A stretch of 64,000 nucleotides of DNA, from assembly GCF_000718025.1 (NCBI RefSeq), contig NZ_JODS01000029.1, positions 108,555 through 172,554 on the forward strand, read 5' to 3'. This stretch comes from Kitasatospora purpeofusca (GTDB lineage Bacteria; Actinomycetota; Actinomycetes; Streptomycetales; Streptomycetaceae). Positions 51,232 through 59,787 of the stretch are shown one piece after another. Both the position numbers and the translations under genes were made by a program. The notes below the pieces were generated by a model. That model was given only the letters and a program-made list of their open reading frames with translations, had not been told where the DNA came from and made no database searches. Within the stretch, counting starts at the first letter, position 1, and each line of letters opens with the position of its first letter.

Positions 51232-52470
51232 TCAGTCCCCGCGCCGGACAGCCACCAGCACCTCGCCCGCCAGCAGGCCCACCGCGATCGTCGTCACCAG
51301 TGTCACCAGCTGCGTCAGGTCGCGGAAGCCGGCGATGGGGTGACCGCCGGCCAGGTCGGTCAGCCCGCGCATGCCGAGCGAGCCGACGGTCAGGGTGAAG
51401 AATCCGGGCAGCAGCAGGATCAGCCGCGGCGGCGCGGACGGGCGCAGGGCGACCAGGGTCGCGGCGGCGCTGAGCGCGGCGGCGGCGACGAAGGTCCCGG
51501 CGACCTCGCCGGCCAGCCAGGTGAACAGCGTCTGCACCGCCACCGTCAGATAGACCAGCAGCAGCAGCGGCGGCCCGAACCGCAGCGGGATCGCGAAGGC
51601 CAGCACGGTGCCGGTGGTGAAGACGATCCAGGCCGTGAACAGCGCCCAGCGCGGCAGGTCCTGCGCGGCGGCCACGTCGAACAGCGCGTGCCGGTCCCGC
51701 CCGGTGACGGCGAGTCCGACCAGCACCCCGACGTACAGCTGGAGCAGCAGGAACCCCGCGTAGACCAGCCGGACCGCGCCCGGGGTGATGTGCCCGGCGG
51801 CGAGTTCGGCGGCGGCCGCGCTCAGATAGTCGCCGGGGACGAAGAAGAACAGCGCGGGCAGCATGATCAGCACCGGCCCGCCGTGCTCCGGGGTCCGGGC
51901 GAACACCAGCAGCGCGATCACCGACACCAGGACGGCCGCCACGAACGGCAGCACCGCGCCCAGCCTGGGCCACCGGGACGCCCCGACCGCGAGCGCCGCG
52001 GTCGCCAGGCCGAGGACGGCGGTGGAGCCGACCTCCCACCAGGTCGGCTGCATCAGCGGGGCGAAGCCGATCGCGAACATCACGATCCCGATCGCCTTCA
52101 CCCACCAGGGGTACGGCGGCGGGGCGGTGTCGATGGCGGCGAGCCGGGCGGCCGCGGCGGGCAGGTCGAGCCGGCCGGCCCGGACCTCGGCGAGCAGCGG
52201 CTTCACGGCGGCGAGCTGGTCGAGCCGGAACACCTCGGGGAACGCCCGGACCGTCACCGTGCCGGTCTCGCCCTCGGCGGTGACGGTCAGCACCGCCCCG
52301 TCCGGGACGACCAGCATGCGCGCCGCGCCGCCGAAGGCCCTCGCCGCGCCCTCCACCTCCGGCTCCAGCTGCTGGACGCCCTCGCCGCTGTTGCGCAGCA
52401 GGACGGAGGTCAGCCGGGTCAGGAAGGCGGTGAGCTCGCCCCACCGGGGCGGCCGCGTCCGCTGCTCCAT
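51232..52470 (-). CDS. Threonine/serine exporter family protein (ThrE-like)
   Basis: 412 residues. The N-terminal soluble domain (about 10-115) has the DUF1212 opening FLTRLTSVLLRNSGEGVQQLEPEVE. A first membrane block (about 120-270, five helices) is followed by a second (ThrE_2/DUF3815-like, about 280-405). Both halves are fused, as in Corynebacterium ThrE, which exports threonine and serine. LPALFFFVPGDYLSAAAAELAAG and LLPGFFTLTVGSLGMRGL are the two matching half-repeat loops. ATG 52470 follows GGAGGCGGG. It is convergent with the GNAT gene. Confidence 0.87.
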   Translation of the reverse strand: MEQRTRPPRWGELTAFLTRLTSVLLRNSGEGVQQLEPEVEGAARAFGGAARMLVVPDGAVLTVTAEGETGTVTVRAFPEVFRLDQLAAVKPLLAEVRAGRLDLPAAAARLAAIDTAPPPYPWWVKAIGIVMFAIGFAPLMQPTWWEVGSTAVLGLATAALAVGASRWPRLGAVLPFVAAVLVSVIALLVFARTPEHGGPVLIMLPALFFFVPGDYLSAAAAELAAGHITPGAVRLVYAGFLLLQLYVGVLVGLAVTGRDRHALFDVAAAQDLPRWALFTAWIVFTTGTVLAFAIPLRFGPPLLLLVYLTVAVQTLFTWLAGEVAGTFVAAAALSAAATLVALRPSAPPRLILLLPGFFTLTVGSLGMRGLTDLAGGHPIAGFRDLTQLVTLVTTIAVGLLAGEVLVAVRRGD

Positions 52471-52729
52471 GCCCGCCTCCGTCCGCGCACCGCCGCGGCG
52501 TCCCCGCGGCATCGCCTCCAGACTGCCCGCCGCCGGCGGATGCCGCGCGCCGAACCGGGGGCGGACGGACGTGGGCGAACGGGGACACCGGCGGGCGTCG
52601 GGCCTCGGGCGTCGGGCGTCGGCGGAGCCCGGGTTCCTGACGTGGACGCGACCGGGGCGGCTGGTGAAGATATGGCGTACGTCCATACGATTTGACAGAT
52701 CTTGACCGGATTTACGGACCGTCAGGGCT

Positions 52730-52758
52730 TTGCCACCGTTCGCAGGCGCTCCTACGCT
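52730..52758 (+). promoter_or_regulatory. SigHrdB-type promoter for a leaderless glycosyltransferase mRNA
   Basis: TTGCCA at 52730-52735, a 17-base spacer and TACGCT at 52753-52758. The ATG lies 8 bases further, so transcription should begin at or next to the start codon. A second TTGACA is at 52692. Confidence 0.65.
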
Positions 52759-52766
52759 CCGGCGTC

Positions 52767-53780
52767 ATGCCCTCACCCCTGATCAGCGTCGTGATCCCCG
52801 CCTACGACCAGCAGAAACAGCTGGCGGACTGCCTGGACTCGCTGCTCGCCCAGTCCTTCCGCGACTTCGAGGTGCTGGTGGTCGCCGACCGGTCCCCCGA
52901 CTGCCCGGCCCAGCTCGTCGAGCGCTACGCCGCCCGGCACCCCCAGGTCTCGGTCCTCCAGCTCGACGCGGCGGTCGGTGTCGGCGTCGCCCGCAACGCG
53001 GGCGCGGCCCGGGCCGGAGGCGAGTACCTGCTGTTCCTGGACGCCGACCACCTGCTCGCCCGCGACGCCCTCAGCTCCTTCGCCGACCACCTGGAGCGGA
53101 CCGGGCCGGTCGACCTGCTGCTGTTCGGGCACACCCGTCAGCACGCCGGCCGGGACTGGCCGGGCGGAGCCGAGACCCTGCTGGCCGAGGCCGGGCCCGA
53201 GGTGTTCGGCCCGGCGGACCGTCCGGAACTGCTCGGCGCGCCGCCGCTGATCTGGGACCGCCTGGTGCGGCACGAGCACTGGCGCGGGCAGGCGCTGGCC
53301 TTCCCCGAGGGCCGCTACGAGGAGATCCCCGTCGTCCACCGGGCGATGCTGACGGCCCGGCGGATCGCCGTCCTGCCGCGCGCCTGCGTGCAGCTGCGCC
53401 GCCGCGAGACCGTCCACCCGACCGGCTCGCCGGGGAGCAGCAGCTTCGACCTCTTCGACCAGTACGAGCGGACCTTCGCGCTGCTGGACGAGCTGGACGT
53501 CCCCGCGGCCGTCCGGGACGCCCTGTTCACCCGGATGATCCGGCACTACCTGTTCGTCTTCGACCTGGCCGGCTGCGTCGCCCGCGCCGAGCGCCCGCAG
53601 TTCTTCCACCGCGCGGCCGAGCACCACCGGCGCTTCCAGCCCCCCGGCCACCGCCGCCCGGGCGGGCGCGAGGGCGTCAAGTTCTCGCTGCTGGCCGGGG
53701 GCGCCTACCCGGCCTTCGAGGTGGCCAAGCTGTCCCACATCGCCGCCGGCACCCTCACCGGCGCCTCCCGCCGCCGCTGA
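52767..53780 (+). CDS. Family 2 glycosyltransferase
   Basis: 337 residues, GT-A fold. The N-terminus is ISVVIPAYDQQKQLADCLDSLL, then EVLVVADRSPDC, then VARNAGAARAGGEYLLFLDADHLL with the DxD-type metal site (near 90). This is the standard start of processive or single-transfer GT2 enzymes. The C-terminal half (about 200-337) is helical and probably peripheral. RQFFHRAAEHHRRF-like basic stretches resemble CDP-glycerol or teichoic-acid-linked GT2 proteins. No other envelope-glycan gene is adjacent. It starts with ATG 52767 directly under a good promoter, hence leaderless. Confidence 0.87.
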   Translation: MPSPLISVVIPAYDQQKQLADCLDSLLAQSFRDFEVLVVADRSPDCPAQLVERYAARHPQVSVLQLDAAVGVGVARNAGAARAGGEYLLFLDADHLLARDALSSFADHLERTGPVDLLLFGHTRQHAGRDWPGGAETLLAEAGPEVFGPADRPELLGAPPLIWDRLVRHEHWRGQALAFPEGRYEEIPVVHRAMLTARRIAVLPRACVQLRRRETVHPTGSPGSSSFDLFDQYERTFALLDELDVPAAVRDALFTRMIRHYLFVFDLAGCVARAERPQFFHRAAEHHRRFQPPGHRRPGGREGVKFSLLAGGAYPAFEVAKLSHIAAGTLTGASRRR

Positions 53781-53797
53781 GGGCGGGGACAGCGCGA

Positions 53798-53831
53798 GGG
53801 CGGGGCGGCGCGGGTCCGTGCCGCCCCGCCC
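53798..53831. terminator. Bidirectional terminator
   Basis: A 12-bp perfect stem, GGGCGGGGCGGC/GCCGCCCCGCCC, with a ten-base loop lies between the convergent GT2 and HIT-like genes. Confidence 0.8.
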
Positions 53832-53843
53832 CGGCCCGCCGGG

Positions 53844-54455
53844 TCAGGCGTGCGCCGTGCCGCCGTCGGCGGCCATGGCGGTGGCGATGCGGTGCAGGGT
53901 GTCGGCGCGGAGCTCGTCCGGCAGCGGCGGGAGCAGGTCCATCCAGAGCGCGAGGGTGGAGCCGATCAGCTGGCGCTGGCCCTCGGGGCGGGCGATCAGC
54001 CACAGGTGGAGGTGGGCCGCGCCGTCGCCCCAGCGGTTCACATGGACGCGCCCGATGCCACCGAGCGCCAGGATCGCCCGCTCCGCCCGCTGGAGCATCG
54101 GGCCGAGCTCGACCGCCCGCTCCGCCGGGAGGTCCATCAGGTCGTGGTGCTCGCGCGGGCCGAGGAACAGCACGGCGGGCAGGCCGTGCGGCGCGTCGAA
54201 GGCCTTCAGCCGCCAGTGCTCGTCGGTCCAGACGAAGTCCTCGTCCGGACGGCGGCACTCGTGGCACTCCGCCGCCCCGGCCTCGCCGTGCCGGCCGGGT
54301 TCGGGCAGCTCGGCGGCGTCCAGCGGACGGACGGTCAGCTCACCCTCGTAGGGGAAGATCGACCAGGAGGGGGCCGCGTCCTCCGGTATCGGGAGCCGCT
54401 CGCCGACCGGCAGATGGGCGAGGAAACGGCGGGGGTCGGGGTTCTCGGTGATCAC
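53844..54455 (-). CDS. HIT/GalT-superfamily-like protein
   Basis: 203 residues from GTG 54455 (start uncertain; the frame stays open to ATG 54665 with a low-complexity extension holding ENDTENDTEQ units). A Cys pair CHECRRPDED near 90 may hold zinc. The catalytic-type strand reads RVHVNRWGDGAAHLHLWLIARPEG, near 155, where HLHLW stands for the HxHxH of HIT proteins with the last His replaced by Trp. Nucleotide transferase or hydrolase activity is therefore doubtful. The family is widespread in Streptomyces without known function. It is divergent from the dehydrogenase gene, which has its own GGGAGGA site. Confidence 0.75.
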   Translation of the reverse strand: MITENPDPRRFLAHLPVGERLPIPEDAAPSWSIFPYEGELTVRPLDAAELPEPGRHGEAGAAECHECRRPDEDFVWTDEHWRLKAFDAPHGLPAVLFLGPREHHDLMDLPAERAVELGPMLQRAERAILALGGIGRVHVNRWGDGAAHLHLWLIARPEGQRQLIGSTLALWMDLLPPLPDELRADTLHRIATAMAADGGTAHA

Positions 54456-54683
54456 GGAGACCGACCGTCCCACACTCCGCGGGGCCGCCGCCAGCGATTT
54501 TCCTCCGTACCCGCCCCGCCCGGGCGGCGCGGCGCTGTCCCCGCGCCCTCGCCTCGCTCCCCCTTGCGTCCCTTGCTCCTTGCCCTGCTCCGGGCCTTGC
54601 TCCGTGTCGTTCTCCGTGTCGTTCTCCGGGGCGGGCTGCGATGATCGGCGGGGACCGTTCGCCACCGCCAGGGAGGACCGCCC

Positions 54684-57653
54684 GTGAGCCGCCCCGACAC
54701 CACCCCGGGCACCGATCCGTCACGCGGGCCGACGCCCTCACGCGATCTCGCGCGCGAGCTGGCCGCCGCACTGCGCGGCGAGGTCCGGTTCGACGCCGCC
54801 GAACGGACCGTCTACAGCCACGACGCCTCCAACTACCGGCACCTGCCGCTCGGTGTGGTCAAGCCCGCCGACGCCGAGGACGTGCGCACCGCGCTCGCGC
54901 TCTGCCGTGACCACCGGGTGCCCGTGGTGGCGCGCGGCGCCGGGACCAGCATCGGCGGACAGGCGATCGGCCCCGGCGCGGTGGTGCTCGACTTCCGCCG
55001 CCACCTGGGCGCCGTCCTCGGCATCGACCCGGAGCGCCGCACCGCCCGCGTCCAGCCCGGCACCGTCCTCGACGACCTCCAGCGCGCCGCCCGCCCGTAC
55101 GGCCTGCGGTTCGGGCCGGACCCGTCCACCCACAGCCGCTGCACGCTCGGCGGCATGATCGGCAACGACTCCTGCGGCGCGCACTCCGTCGCCTGGGGCC
55201 GCACCGCCGACAACGTCGAATCGCTGGACCTGCTGCTCGCCGACGGCACCGAACTGACCGTCGGCGGCCCGCTCACCCCCGCCGAACGGACCGCCCTCGC
55301 CGCCCGGCCCGGCCCCGAGGGCCGACTCCACCACCGGCTCCAGGAGTTCACCGACCGGAACCTCGCCACCATCCGCCGGGGCCTGCCCGAACTCCCGCGC
55401 CGGGTCTCCGGCTACCCGCTGGACGCCCTGCTGCCCGAACGCGGCCACCACCTGGCCCGTGCCCTCACCGGCACCGAGGGCACCTGCGCGCTGCTGCTCG
55501 GCGCCACCGTCCGGCTCGTCGAGGAGCCGCCCGCCCGCGCCCTGGTGCTGGCCGGCTACCCCGACGAGACAGCCGCGGCCGACGCCGTGCCCGCGCTGCT
55601 GCCCCTCGGCCCGCTCACCGTCGAAGGCATGGCCGCCGACCTGATCGCCGCCCTGCTCGCCGCCGGACCGCGCCCGCCCGCCCTCGACCGGCTGCCCGAC
55701 GGCGCCTGCTGGCTGTTCCTGGAGACCGGCGGCGCGACCGCCGCCGAGGCCCTGGACGCCGCCCGCCGTCTCGCCGACACCGTCCGACGCGAACGCACCG
55801 CCACCGCCGCCGTGGTCACCGACCCGGCCGAGCAGCGCCAGCTCTGGGCCGTGCGGGAGGCCGGTGCCGGGATCGTGACCCGGCTGCCCGACGGCGGCGA
55901 GGCCTGGCCCGGCTGGGAGGACTCGGCCGTCCCGCCGGAACGGCTCGGCGACTACCTGCGCGGACTGCGCGACCTGCTGCGCCGGCACGGCCTGCGCGGC
56001 GTGCCGTACGGGCACTTCGGCGAGGGCTGCGTCCACCTGCGGATCGACTTCCCGCTCACCCGGCCGCAAGGGCTGCCGGTGTTCCGGGAGTTCATGGAAC
56101 AGGCGGCCGACCTGGTGGTCTCGCACGGCGGTTCGCTCTCCGGCGAGCACGGCGACGGGCAGGCCCGCGGCGAACTGCTGCCGCGCATGTACCCACCCGA
56201 AGTCATCGGCCTGTTCAGCGAGTTCAAGAACCTCTGGGACCCGGAGAACCTGCTCAACCCCGGTACCGCGGTCGACCCGCGCCCGCTGGACGCCGACCTG
56301 CGCTTCGGCGGGCGGCCGGTGCGCGAGCTGCCGCTCGCCCTGCCGTACGAGCGGGACGACGGCAGCCTCGCCAAGGCGGTCCGCCGCTGCGTCGGGGTCG
56401 GCAAGTGCGTCGACCCGACCACCGGCGTGATGTGCCCGAGCTACATGGCCACCGGCGAGGAACGGCACTCCACCCGCGGGCGGGCCCGGCTGCTCGCCGA
56501 GATGCTGCGCGGCGCCGGTTCCGGGGAGCGCCCCGGTGCCGAGGCCGCGATCACGGACGGCTGGCGGTCCGCCGAGGTCCGCGAGGCGCTGGACCTCTGC
56601 CTGGGCTGCAAGGGCTGCGCGAGCGACTGCCCGGTCCAGGTCGACATGGCCACCTACCGGAGCGAGTTCCTGTACCAGCACTACCGGCACCGGCTCCGGC
56701 CCGCCGCGCACTACGCGATGGGCCGGCTGCCGCTGTGGCTGCGCGGCGCCGCGCTCGCGCCCGGCCTGGTGAACGCGATCGGCCGCTCACCGGCCGCCCC
56801 GCTGCTCAAGCGGCTCGGCGGCATCGACGGGCGCCGGGCACTGCCGGTGCTGCCCCCGGAGACCTTCACCCGCTGGTACCGGCGGCACCGCGCCGGGCAC
56901 CCGGCCCCGGCGGGCGCGCAGCCCGTGCTGCTCTGGCCGGACACCTTCTCCGACCACCTCCAGCCGGAGGTCCTGCGCGCAGCCGTCGAGGTCCTGGAAC
57001 ACCTCGGCTTCGACGTCCGCCTGCCGGCCGGCCCGGTCTGCTGCGGCCTGACCTGGTACTCCACCGGCCAACTCCCGGGCGCCCGAAGGGTGATGCGCCG
57101 CAGCCTGGCCGCACTCGCCGCCACCGGCCTGCCGGCCGGTACACCCGTCGTCGGGATGGACCCGAGCTGCACCGCCACCCTGCGCGAGGAAGTGCCGCGC
57201 CTGCTCGGCGCCGAGGGCCGCCCGCTGGCCGAACGCACCCGCACCTTCGCCGAGTTCGTCGACGAGTACGCGCCGGACACGCCGCTGCCGCAGCTGCCGG
57301 TGGACGCCGTCACCCAGACCCACTGCCACCAGCACGCGGTGCTCGGCAGCGCGGCGGACCGCCGGATCGAGCGACGGATGGGCGTCGAGAACCGGGTCCT
57401 GGACTCCGGGTGCTGCGGACTCGCGGGCAACTTCGGCTTCGAACGCGGGCACTACGAGATCTCGGCGGCGATCGCCGAGCGGGTACTGCTCCCGGAGGTC
57501 CGGGCCGCCGGGCCGGACACCGTGATCCTCGCGGACGGCTTCAGCTGCCGCACCCAGATCTCCCAACTGGCCGACGGGCGGCGGGCCCTGCACCTGGCGG
57601 AACTGATGCTCCGGGCCCTGCGGGAGCAACCGGACGGGCCCTCGGCCGGGTAG
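54684..57653 (+). CDS. FAD/Fe-S D-2-hydroxyacid dehydrogenase (D-lactate/glycolate type, fused)
   Basis: 989 residues, a three-part membrane-associated oxidoreductase feeding electrons to the respiratory chain. The FAD-binding PCMH domain (about 45-225) has VARGAGTSIGGQAIGPGAVVLD and GGMIGNDSCGAHS. The FAD-linked oxidase C-terminal domain (about 235-530) ends with SGEHGDGQARGELLPRM. Two cysteine clusters follow: CVGVGKC...C near 568 and CLGCKGCASDCPVQ near 637, sufficient for 4Fe-4S centres. Two CCG domains, PVCCGLTWY near 784 and SGCCGLAGNFGF near 909, close it as in GlpC/LldE. GTG 54684 follows GGGAGGA by 7 bases. The likely substrate is D-lactate or a related 2-hydroxyacid. Confidence 0.9.
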   Translation: MSRPDTTPGTDPSRGPTPSRDLARELAAALRGEVRFDAAERTVYSHDASNYRHLPLGVVKPADAEDVRTALALCRDHRVPVVARGAGTSIGGQAIGPGAVVLDFRRHLGAVLGIDPERRTARVQPGTVLDDLQRAARPYGLRFGPDPSTHSRCTLGGMIGNDSCGAHSVAWGRTADNVESLDLLLADGTELTVGGPLTPAERTALAARPGPEGRLHHRLQEFTDRNLATIRRGLPELPRRVSGYPLDALLPERGHHLARALTGTEGTCALLLGATVRLVEEPPARALVLAGYPDETAAADAVPALLPLGPLTVEGMAADLIAALLAAGPRPPALDRLPDGACWLFLETGGATAAEALDAARRLADTVRRERTATAAVVTDPAEQRQLWAVREAGAGIVTRLPDGGEAWPGWEDSAVPPERLGDYLRGLRDLLRRHGLRGVPYGHFGEGCVHLRIDFPLTRPQGLPVFREFMEQAADLVVSHGGSLSGEHGDGQARGELLPRMYPPEVIGLFSEFKNLWDPENLLNPGTAVDPRPLDADLRFGGRPVRELPLALPYERDDGSLAKAVRRCVGVGKCVDPTTGVMCPSYMATGEERHSTRGRARLLAEMLRGAGSGERPGAEAAITDGWRSAEVREALDLCLGCKGCASDCPVQVDMATYRSEFLYQHYRHRLRPAAHYAMGRLPLWLRGAALAPGLVNAIGRSPAAPLLKRLGGIDGRRALPVLPPETFTRWYRRHRAGHPAPAGAQPVLLWPDTFSDHLQPEVLRAAVEVLEHLGFDVRLPAGPVCCGLTWYSTGQLPGARRVMRRSLAALAATGLPAGTPVVGMDPSCTATLREEVPRLLGAEGRPLAERTRTFAEFVDEYAPDTPLPQLPVDAVTQTHCHQHAVLGSAADRRIERRMGVENRVLDSGCCGLAGNFGFERGHYEISAAIAERVLLPEVRAAGPDTVILADGFSCRTQISQLADGRRALHLAELMLRALREQPDGPSAG

Positions 57654-57689
57654 CCGATTCGCCGCCCGACGACCGGGCGCGCCGAGTCC

Positions 57690-57718
57690 CTGACACCGTC
57701 CGCGGCGGCCGCCACAAT
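57690..57718 (+). promoter_or_regulatory. Promoter of the thioesterase gene
   Basis: CTGACA at 57690-57695, a 17-base spacer and CACAAT at 57713-57718. The ATG follows after 6 bases and there is no ribosome site, so the transcript is probably leaderless. Confidence 0.5.
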
Positions 57719-57724
57719 GACGGC

Positions 57725-58135
57725 ATGACCCTCAGCACCGCCGAGGCGGACAAGATCCTGGCCGACAACTTCGCCCCCTGGGTGCAGGCGCTCGGCCTGT
57801 CGGTGACCGAGACCGGAGAGCGCCACGCCGTACTCCGGCTGCCCTGGTCCGACCAGCTCGCCCGGGAGGGCGGCGCACTCTCCGGCCAGGCACTGATGGC
57901 GGCGGCGGACACCGCGAGCGTGATCGCGGTGTCCGCGGCCCGGGGCGGCTTCGGCCCGATGACGACCGTCCAGCAGTCCACCAGCTTCCAGCGTGCTGTC
58001 GTCGGACAGGACGTCCTGGTGCACGCCCGAGTCACCAAGCTGGGCCGGCGGATCGCGTTCCTGGACATCACCCTCACCGCCGAGGGCGAGGAGGAGCCGG
58101 CCGCCCACGCCACCACGGTCTACGCCCTCGCCTGA
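57725..58135 (+). CDS. PaaI-type hotdog-fold thioesterase
   Basis: 136 residues of the acyl-CoA thioesterase/PaaI family. The core helix and catalytic segment read REGGALSGQALMAAADTASVIA, with the Gly-Gly-x-x-x-x-G pattern and Asp in the place of the PaaI nucleophile. The strand TTVQQSTSFQRAVVGQDVLVHARV follows, then LGRRIAFLDITLTAE. This is the complete single-domain length, so it should assemble as a tetramer. ATG 57725 comes 71 bases after the dehydrogenase stop but has its own promoter. The substrate acyl-CoA is unknown. Confidence 0.88.
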   Translation: MTLSTAEADKILADNFAPWVQALGLSVTETGERHAVLRLPWSDQLAREGGALSGQALMAAADTASVIAVSAARGGFGPMTTVQQSTSFQRAVVGQDVLVHARVTKLGRRIAFLDITLTAEGEEEPAAHATTVYALA

Positions 58136-59513
58136 CCCTCCCGCCAGGCCCCTGTTGCCCCAGCCGCTTCCCCCGCCGCTCTCGCTGCTCCCCCGCTCCG
58201 CGCACTTTGCAAAGTGCACTTTGCAAAGTGCGCGACCGCCCCACCTCTGAGCCAATTACGCTGATTTCCATCCATTCCACCCTTCCTCCACTTTGCAAAG
58301 TTCGACTTTGCAAAGTGGAGGAAGGGTGTGAGTCGAGCAAAGTCACAGACACTGCACCCCATCGGCTCCCCCCCCGGGGTGGCCCCCGCCGGGCCGCACC
58401 CCGGCCCCGGGCCCCCCCCCCCCCCCACCCCCCCCCCCCCCCCCCCCCCCGGGCGACCGCCTGCACAGAGTTCTCACGCATCCGGTAGAAGGCCGCCCGC
58501 GGATCCTCGTGGTCGAGCCACGGGCCGGCCACCTCCCGGCCCATCACGCGGAACAGCTCCAGGGACTGCACCGGCCGGGCATTCTTGACCAGCCCCCAGG
58601 CGGCCCAGCCCCGGGCGTCCTGCAGATAGGGATGCGTCGGATCGGCCTGCGCCAGGTCGGCCAGCAGGGCGTCCACGGCCGCGGTGAACTCCGGCGTCCG
58701 GTAGGCCTCCGCCGGTGCCTTGTCCCGGGAGATCTGTTCGAAGAACGCCCGTATCCGCAGAACGGTCAGCAGACTGCCGGCCGACGCGCTGGCGAGTGCG
58801 GTGTCCACAAAGGCGTGCATCAGCTCGTGGCTGCCGTGCCACTTGGCGCACCAGTACTGCAGCGCGGCCTCGTGCGCCCGCAGGTGGTGCGGATCGCGGG
58901 CCACCACCTCCGCCCAGAGGGTGCGGAAGTCCTCACGCGACCAGCTCAGCCCCATGGCGATGACGATCTGCGCCACCCAGGGATTGGCGTCCTCGGCCGG
59001 TGCCGCTTCGACGGCCTGCAGTGCGACCTGCTCCGCCTCGCGCAGCACCTCGTGGAACCCGCGGAACTGCTCCGCGCTCACCTCGGAGGCGGGCTTGCTG
59101 GTGCGGATCGCCGCGGCACGCGAGACCAGCACACTGGTCTGCACCAGGGCGGCAGCCGTATTGCGCGGGTCCTCCTCGCGCCACCGGCGCAGCCAGGTGT
59201 CGTCCTCGGCCGCCACGGTGCACAACGGCCCCAGCCGCGCCCAGCGCAGGGACGCGTCGCGGTAGGCGCCGACCTCGGCCAGGTACCCGGCCGCCGGGCG
59301 CCAGTCACCGGACCGCGCCGCGTCGAGCACGGCCGCCAGCTCCGCAGGCGGCTCGTCGCCCTTCACCACGAGCTTCTCGCGCGGGACGAGGATCCCCCGC
59401 AGCTCCTCCTCGCGGCGGCTCTGCCGCCCCAGGGCCAGCAGCGGGGGAACGACCTTGACCGCACCGGCGACCACGAGCACGCCGAGGATCAGAAGGATGG
59501 AAACGAGGATCAT
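58074..59513 (-). CDS. Membrane-anchored TPR-like (DUF4034-like) protein; 3' end probably shifted by poly-C tract
   Basis: ATG 59513 follows GGAAAG by about 8 bases. An N-terminal helix (LVSILLILGVLVVAGAVKVV) anchors a helical domain to about residue 355. It has DTWLRRWREEDPRNTAAALV, LREAEQVALQAVEAAP and VVARDPHHLRAHEAALQYW, which read like TPR/DUF4034 repeats. After ENSVQAVAR (base 58451) the frame enters C15-A-C23 as poly-Gly. It then runs through the palindrome repeats as TLQS/CKVR-like text and into the antisense of the thioesterase before stopping at 58074. Residues beyond about 355 are probably not real. In another frame after the tract a stop comes at about 58340. Coordinates give the literal open frame. 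Confidence 0.6.
   Translation of the reverse strand: MILVSILLILGVLVVAGAVKVVPPLLALGRQSRREEELRGILVPREKLVVKGDEPPAELAAVLDAARSGDWRPAAGYLAEVGAYRDASLRWARLGPLCTVAAEDDTWLRRWREEDPRNTAAALVQTSVLVSRAAAIRTSKPASEVSAEQFRGFHEVLREAEQVALQAVEAAPAEDANPWVAQIVIAMGLSWSREDFRTLWAEVVARDPHHLRAHEAALQYWCAKWHGSHELMHAFVDTALASASAGSLLTVLRIRAFFEQISRDKAPAEAYRTPEFTAAVDALLADLAQADPTHPYLQDARGWAAWGLVKNARPVQSLELFRVMGREVAGPWLDHEDPRAAFYRMRENSVQAVARGGGGGGGWGGGGARGRGAARRGPPRGGSRWGAVSVTLLDSHPSSTLQSRTLQSGGRVEWMEISVIGSEVGRSRTLQSALCKVRGAGEQRERRGKRLGQQGPGGRVRRGRRPWWRGRPAPPRPRR
58199..58234. repeat. 36-bp perfect palindrome made of two ACTTTGCAAAGT boxes
   Basis: Boxes at 58204-58215 and 58218-58229, each itself a 12-bp palindrome, are joined by GC and flanked by CGCGC/GCGCG so that the whole 36 bases read the same on both strands. 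It is AT-rich against a 73% GC background and lies 64 bases past the thioesterase stop. Confidence 0.85.
58278..58328. repeat. 24-bp perfect inverted repeat with two further ACTTTGCAAAGT boxes
   Basis: Arms 58278-58301 and 58305-58328 with only a TCG spacer; boxes at 58290-58301 and 58305-58316 are flanked by CACCCTTCCTCC and its complement. It could act as cruciform, strong bidirectional terminator or double operator. No gene is recognised between 58136 and 58450. Confidence 0.85.
58412..58450. repeat. Homopolymer tract C15-A-C23
   Basis: 39 bases of C interrupted by one A at 58427. Such tracts are prone to slippage in the cell and to length errors in sequencing. It interrupts the reading of the minus-strand TPR-like gene. 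Confidence 0.9.
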
Positions 59514-59744
59514 GAACTGCTTTCCTGGCCAGCGAGGTGAGGAAGAACCGCCCGGATCCGGGCGGTTCTGGATCGGCACCGGGCGCGGCGAGGACATCGT
59601 GCGGGCGCGCCGCGCCCCAGCCTCCGACCTCGCACCCGTGTGCACGGCGAGGAGGATCGTACCGGCACCACGCGGCACCCTCGCGACCAAGGTCGGGCCC
59701 GCCCTGACCGACCGACAGGTTCGTCCCCTTCGGCCGGACATGTC

Positions 59745-59772
59745 CTCGGCCCGGGGCATGCCCCGGGCCGAG
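59745..59772 (-). terminator. 28-bp perfect palindrome, terminator of the CBS gene
   Basis: CTCGGCCCGGGGCA and its complement, 59745-59758/59759-59772, lie 15 bases past the CBS-protein stop. The rest of 59514-59787 has no gene. Confidence 0.75.
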
Positions 59773-59787
59773 CCGAACCGAACCCCG

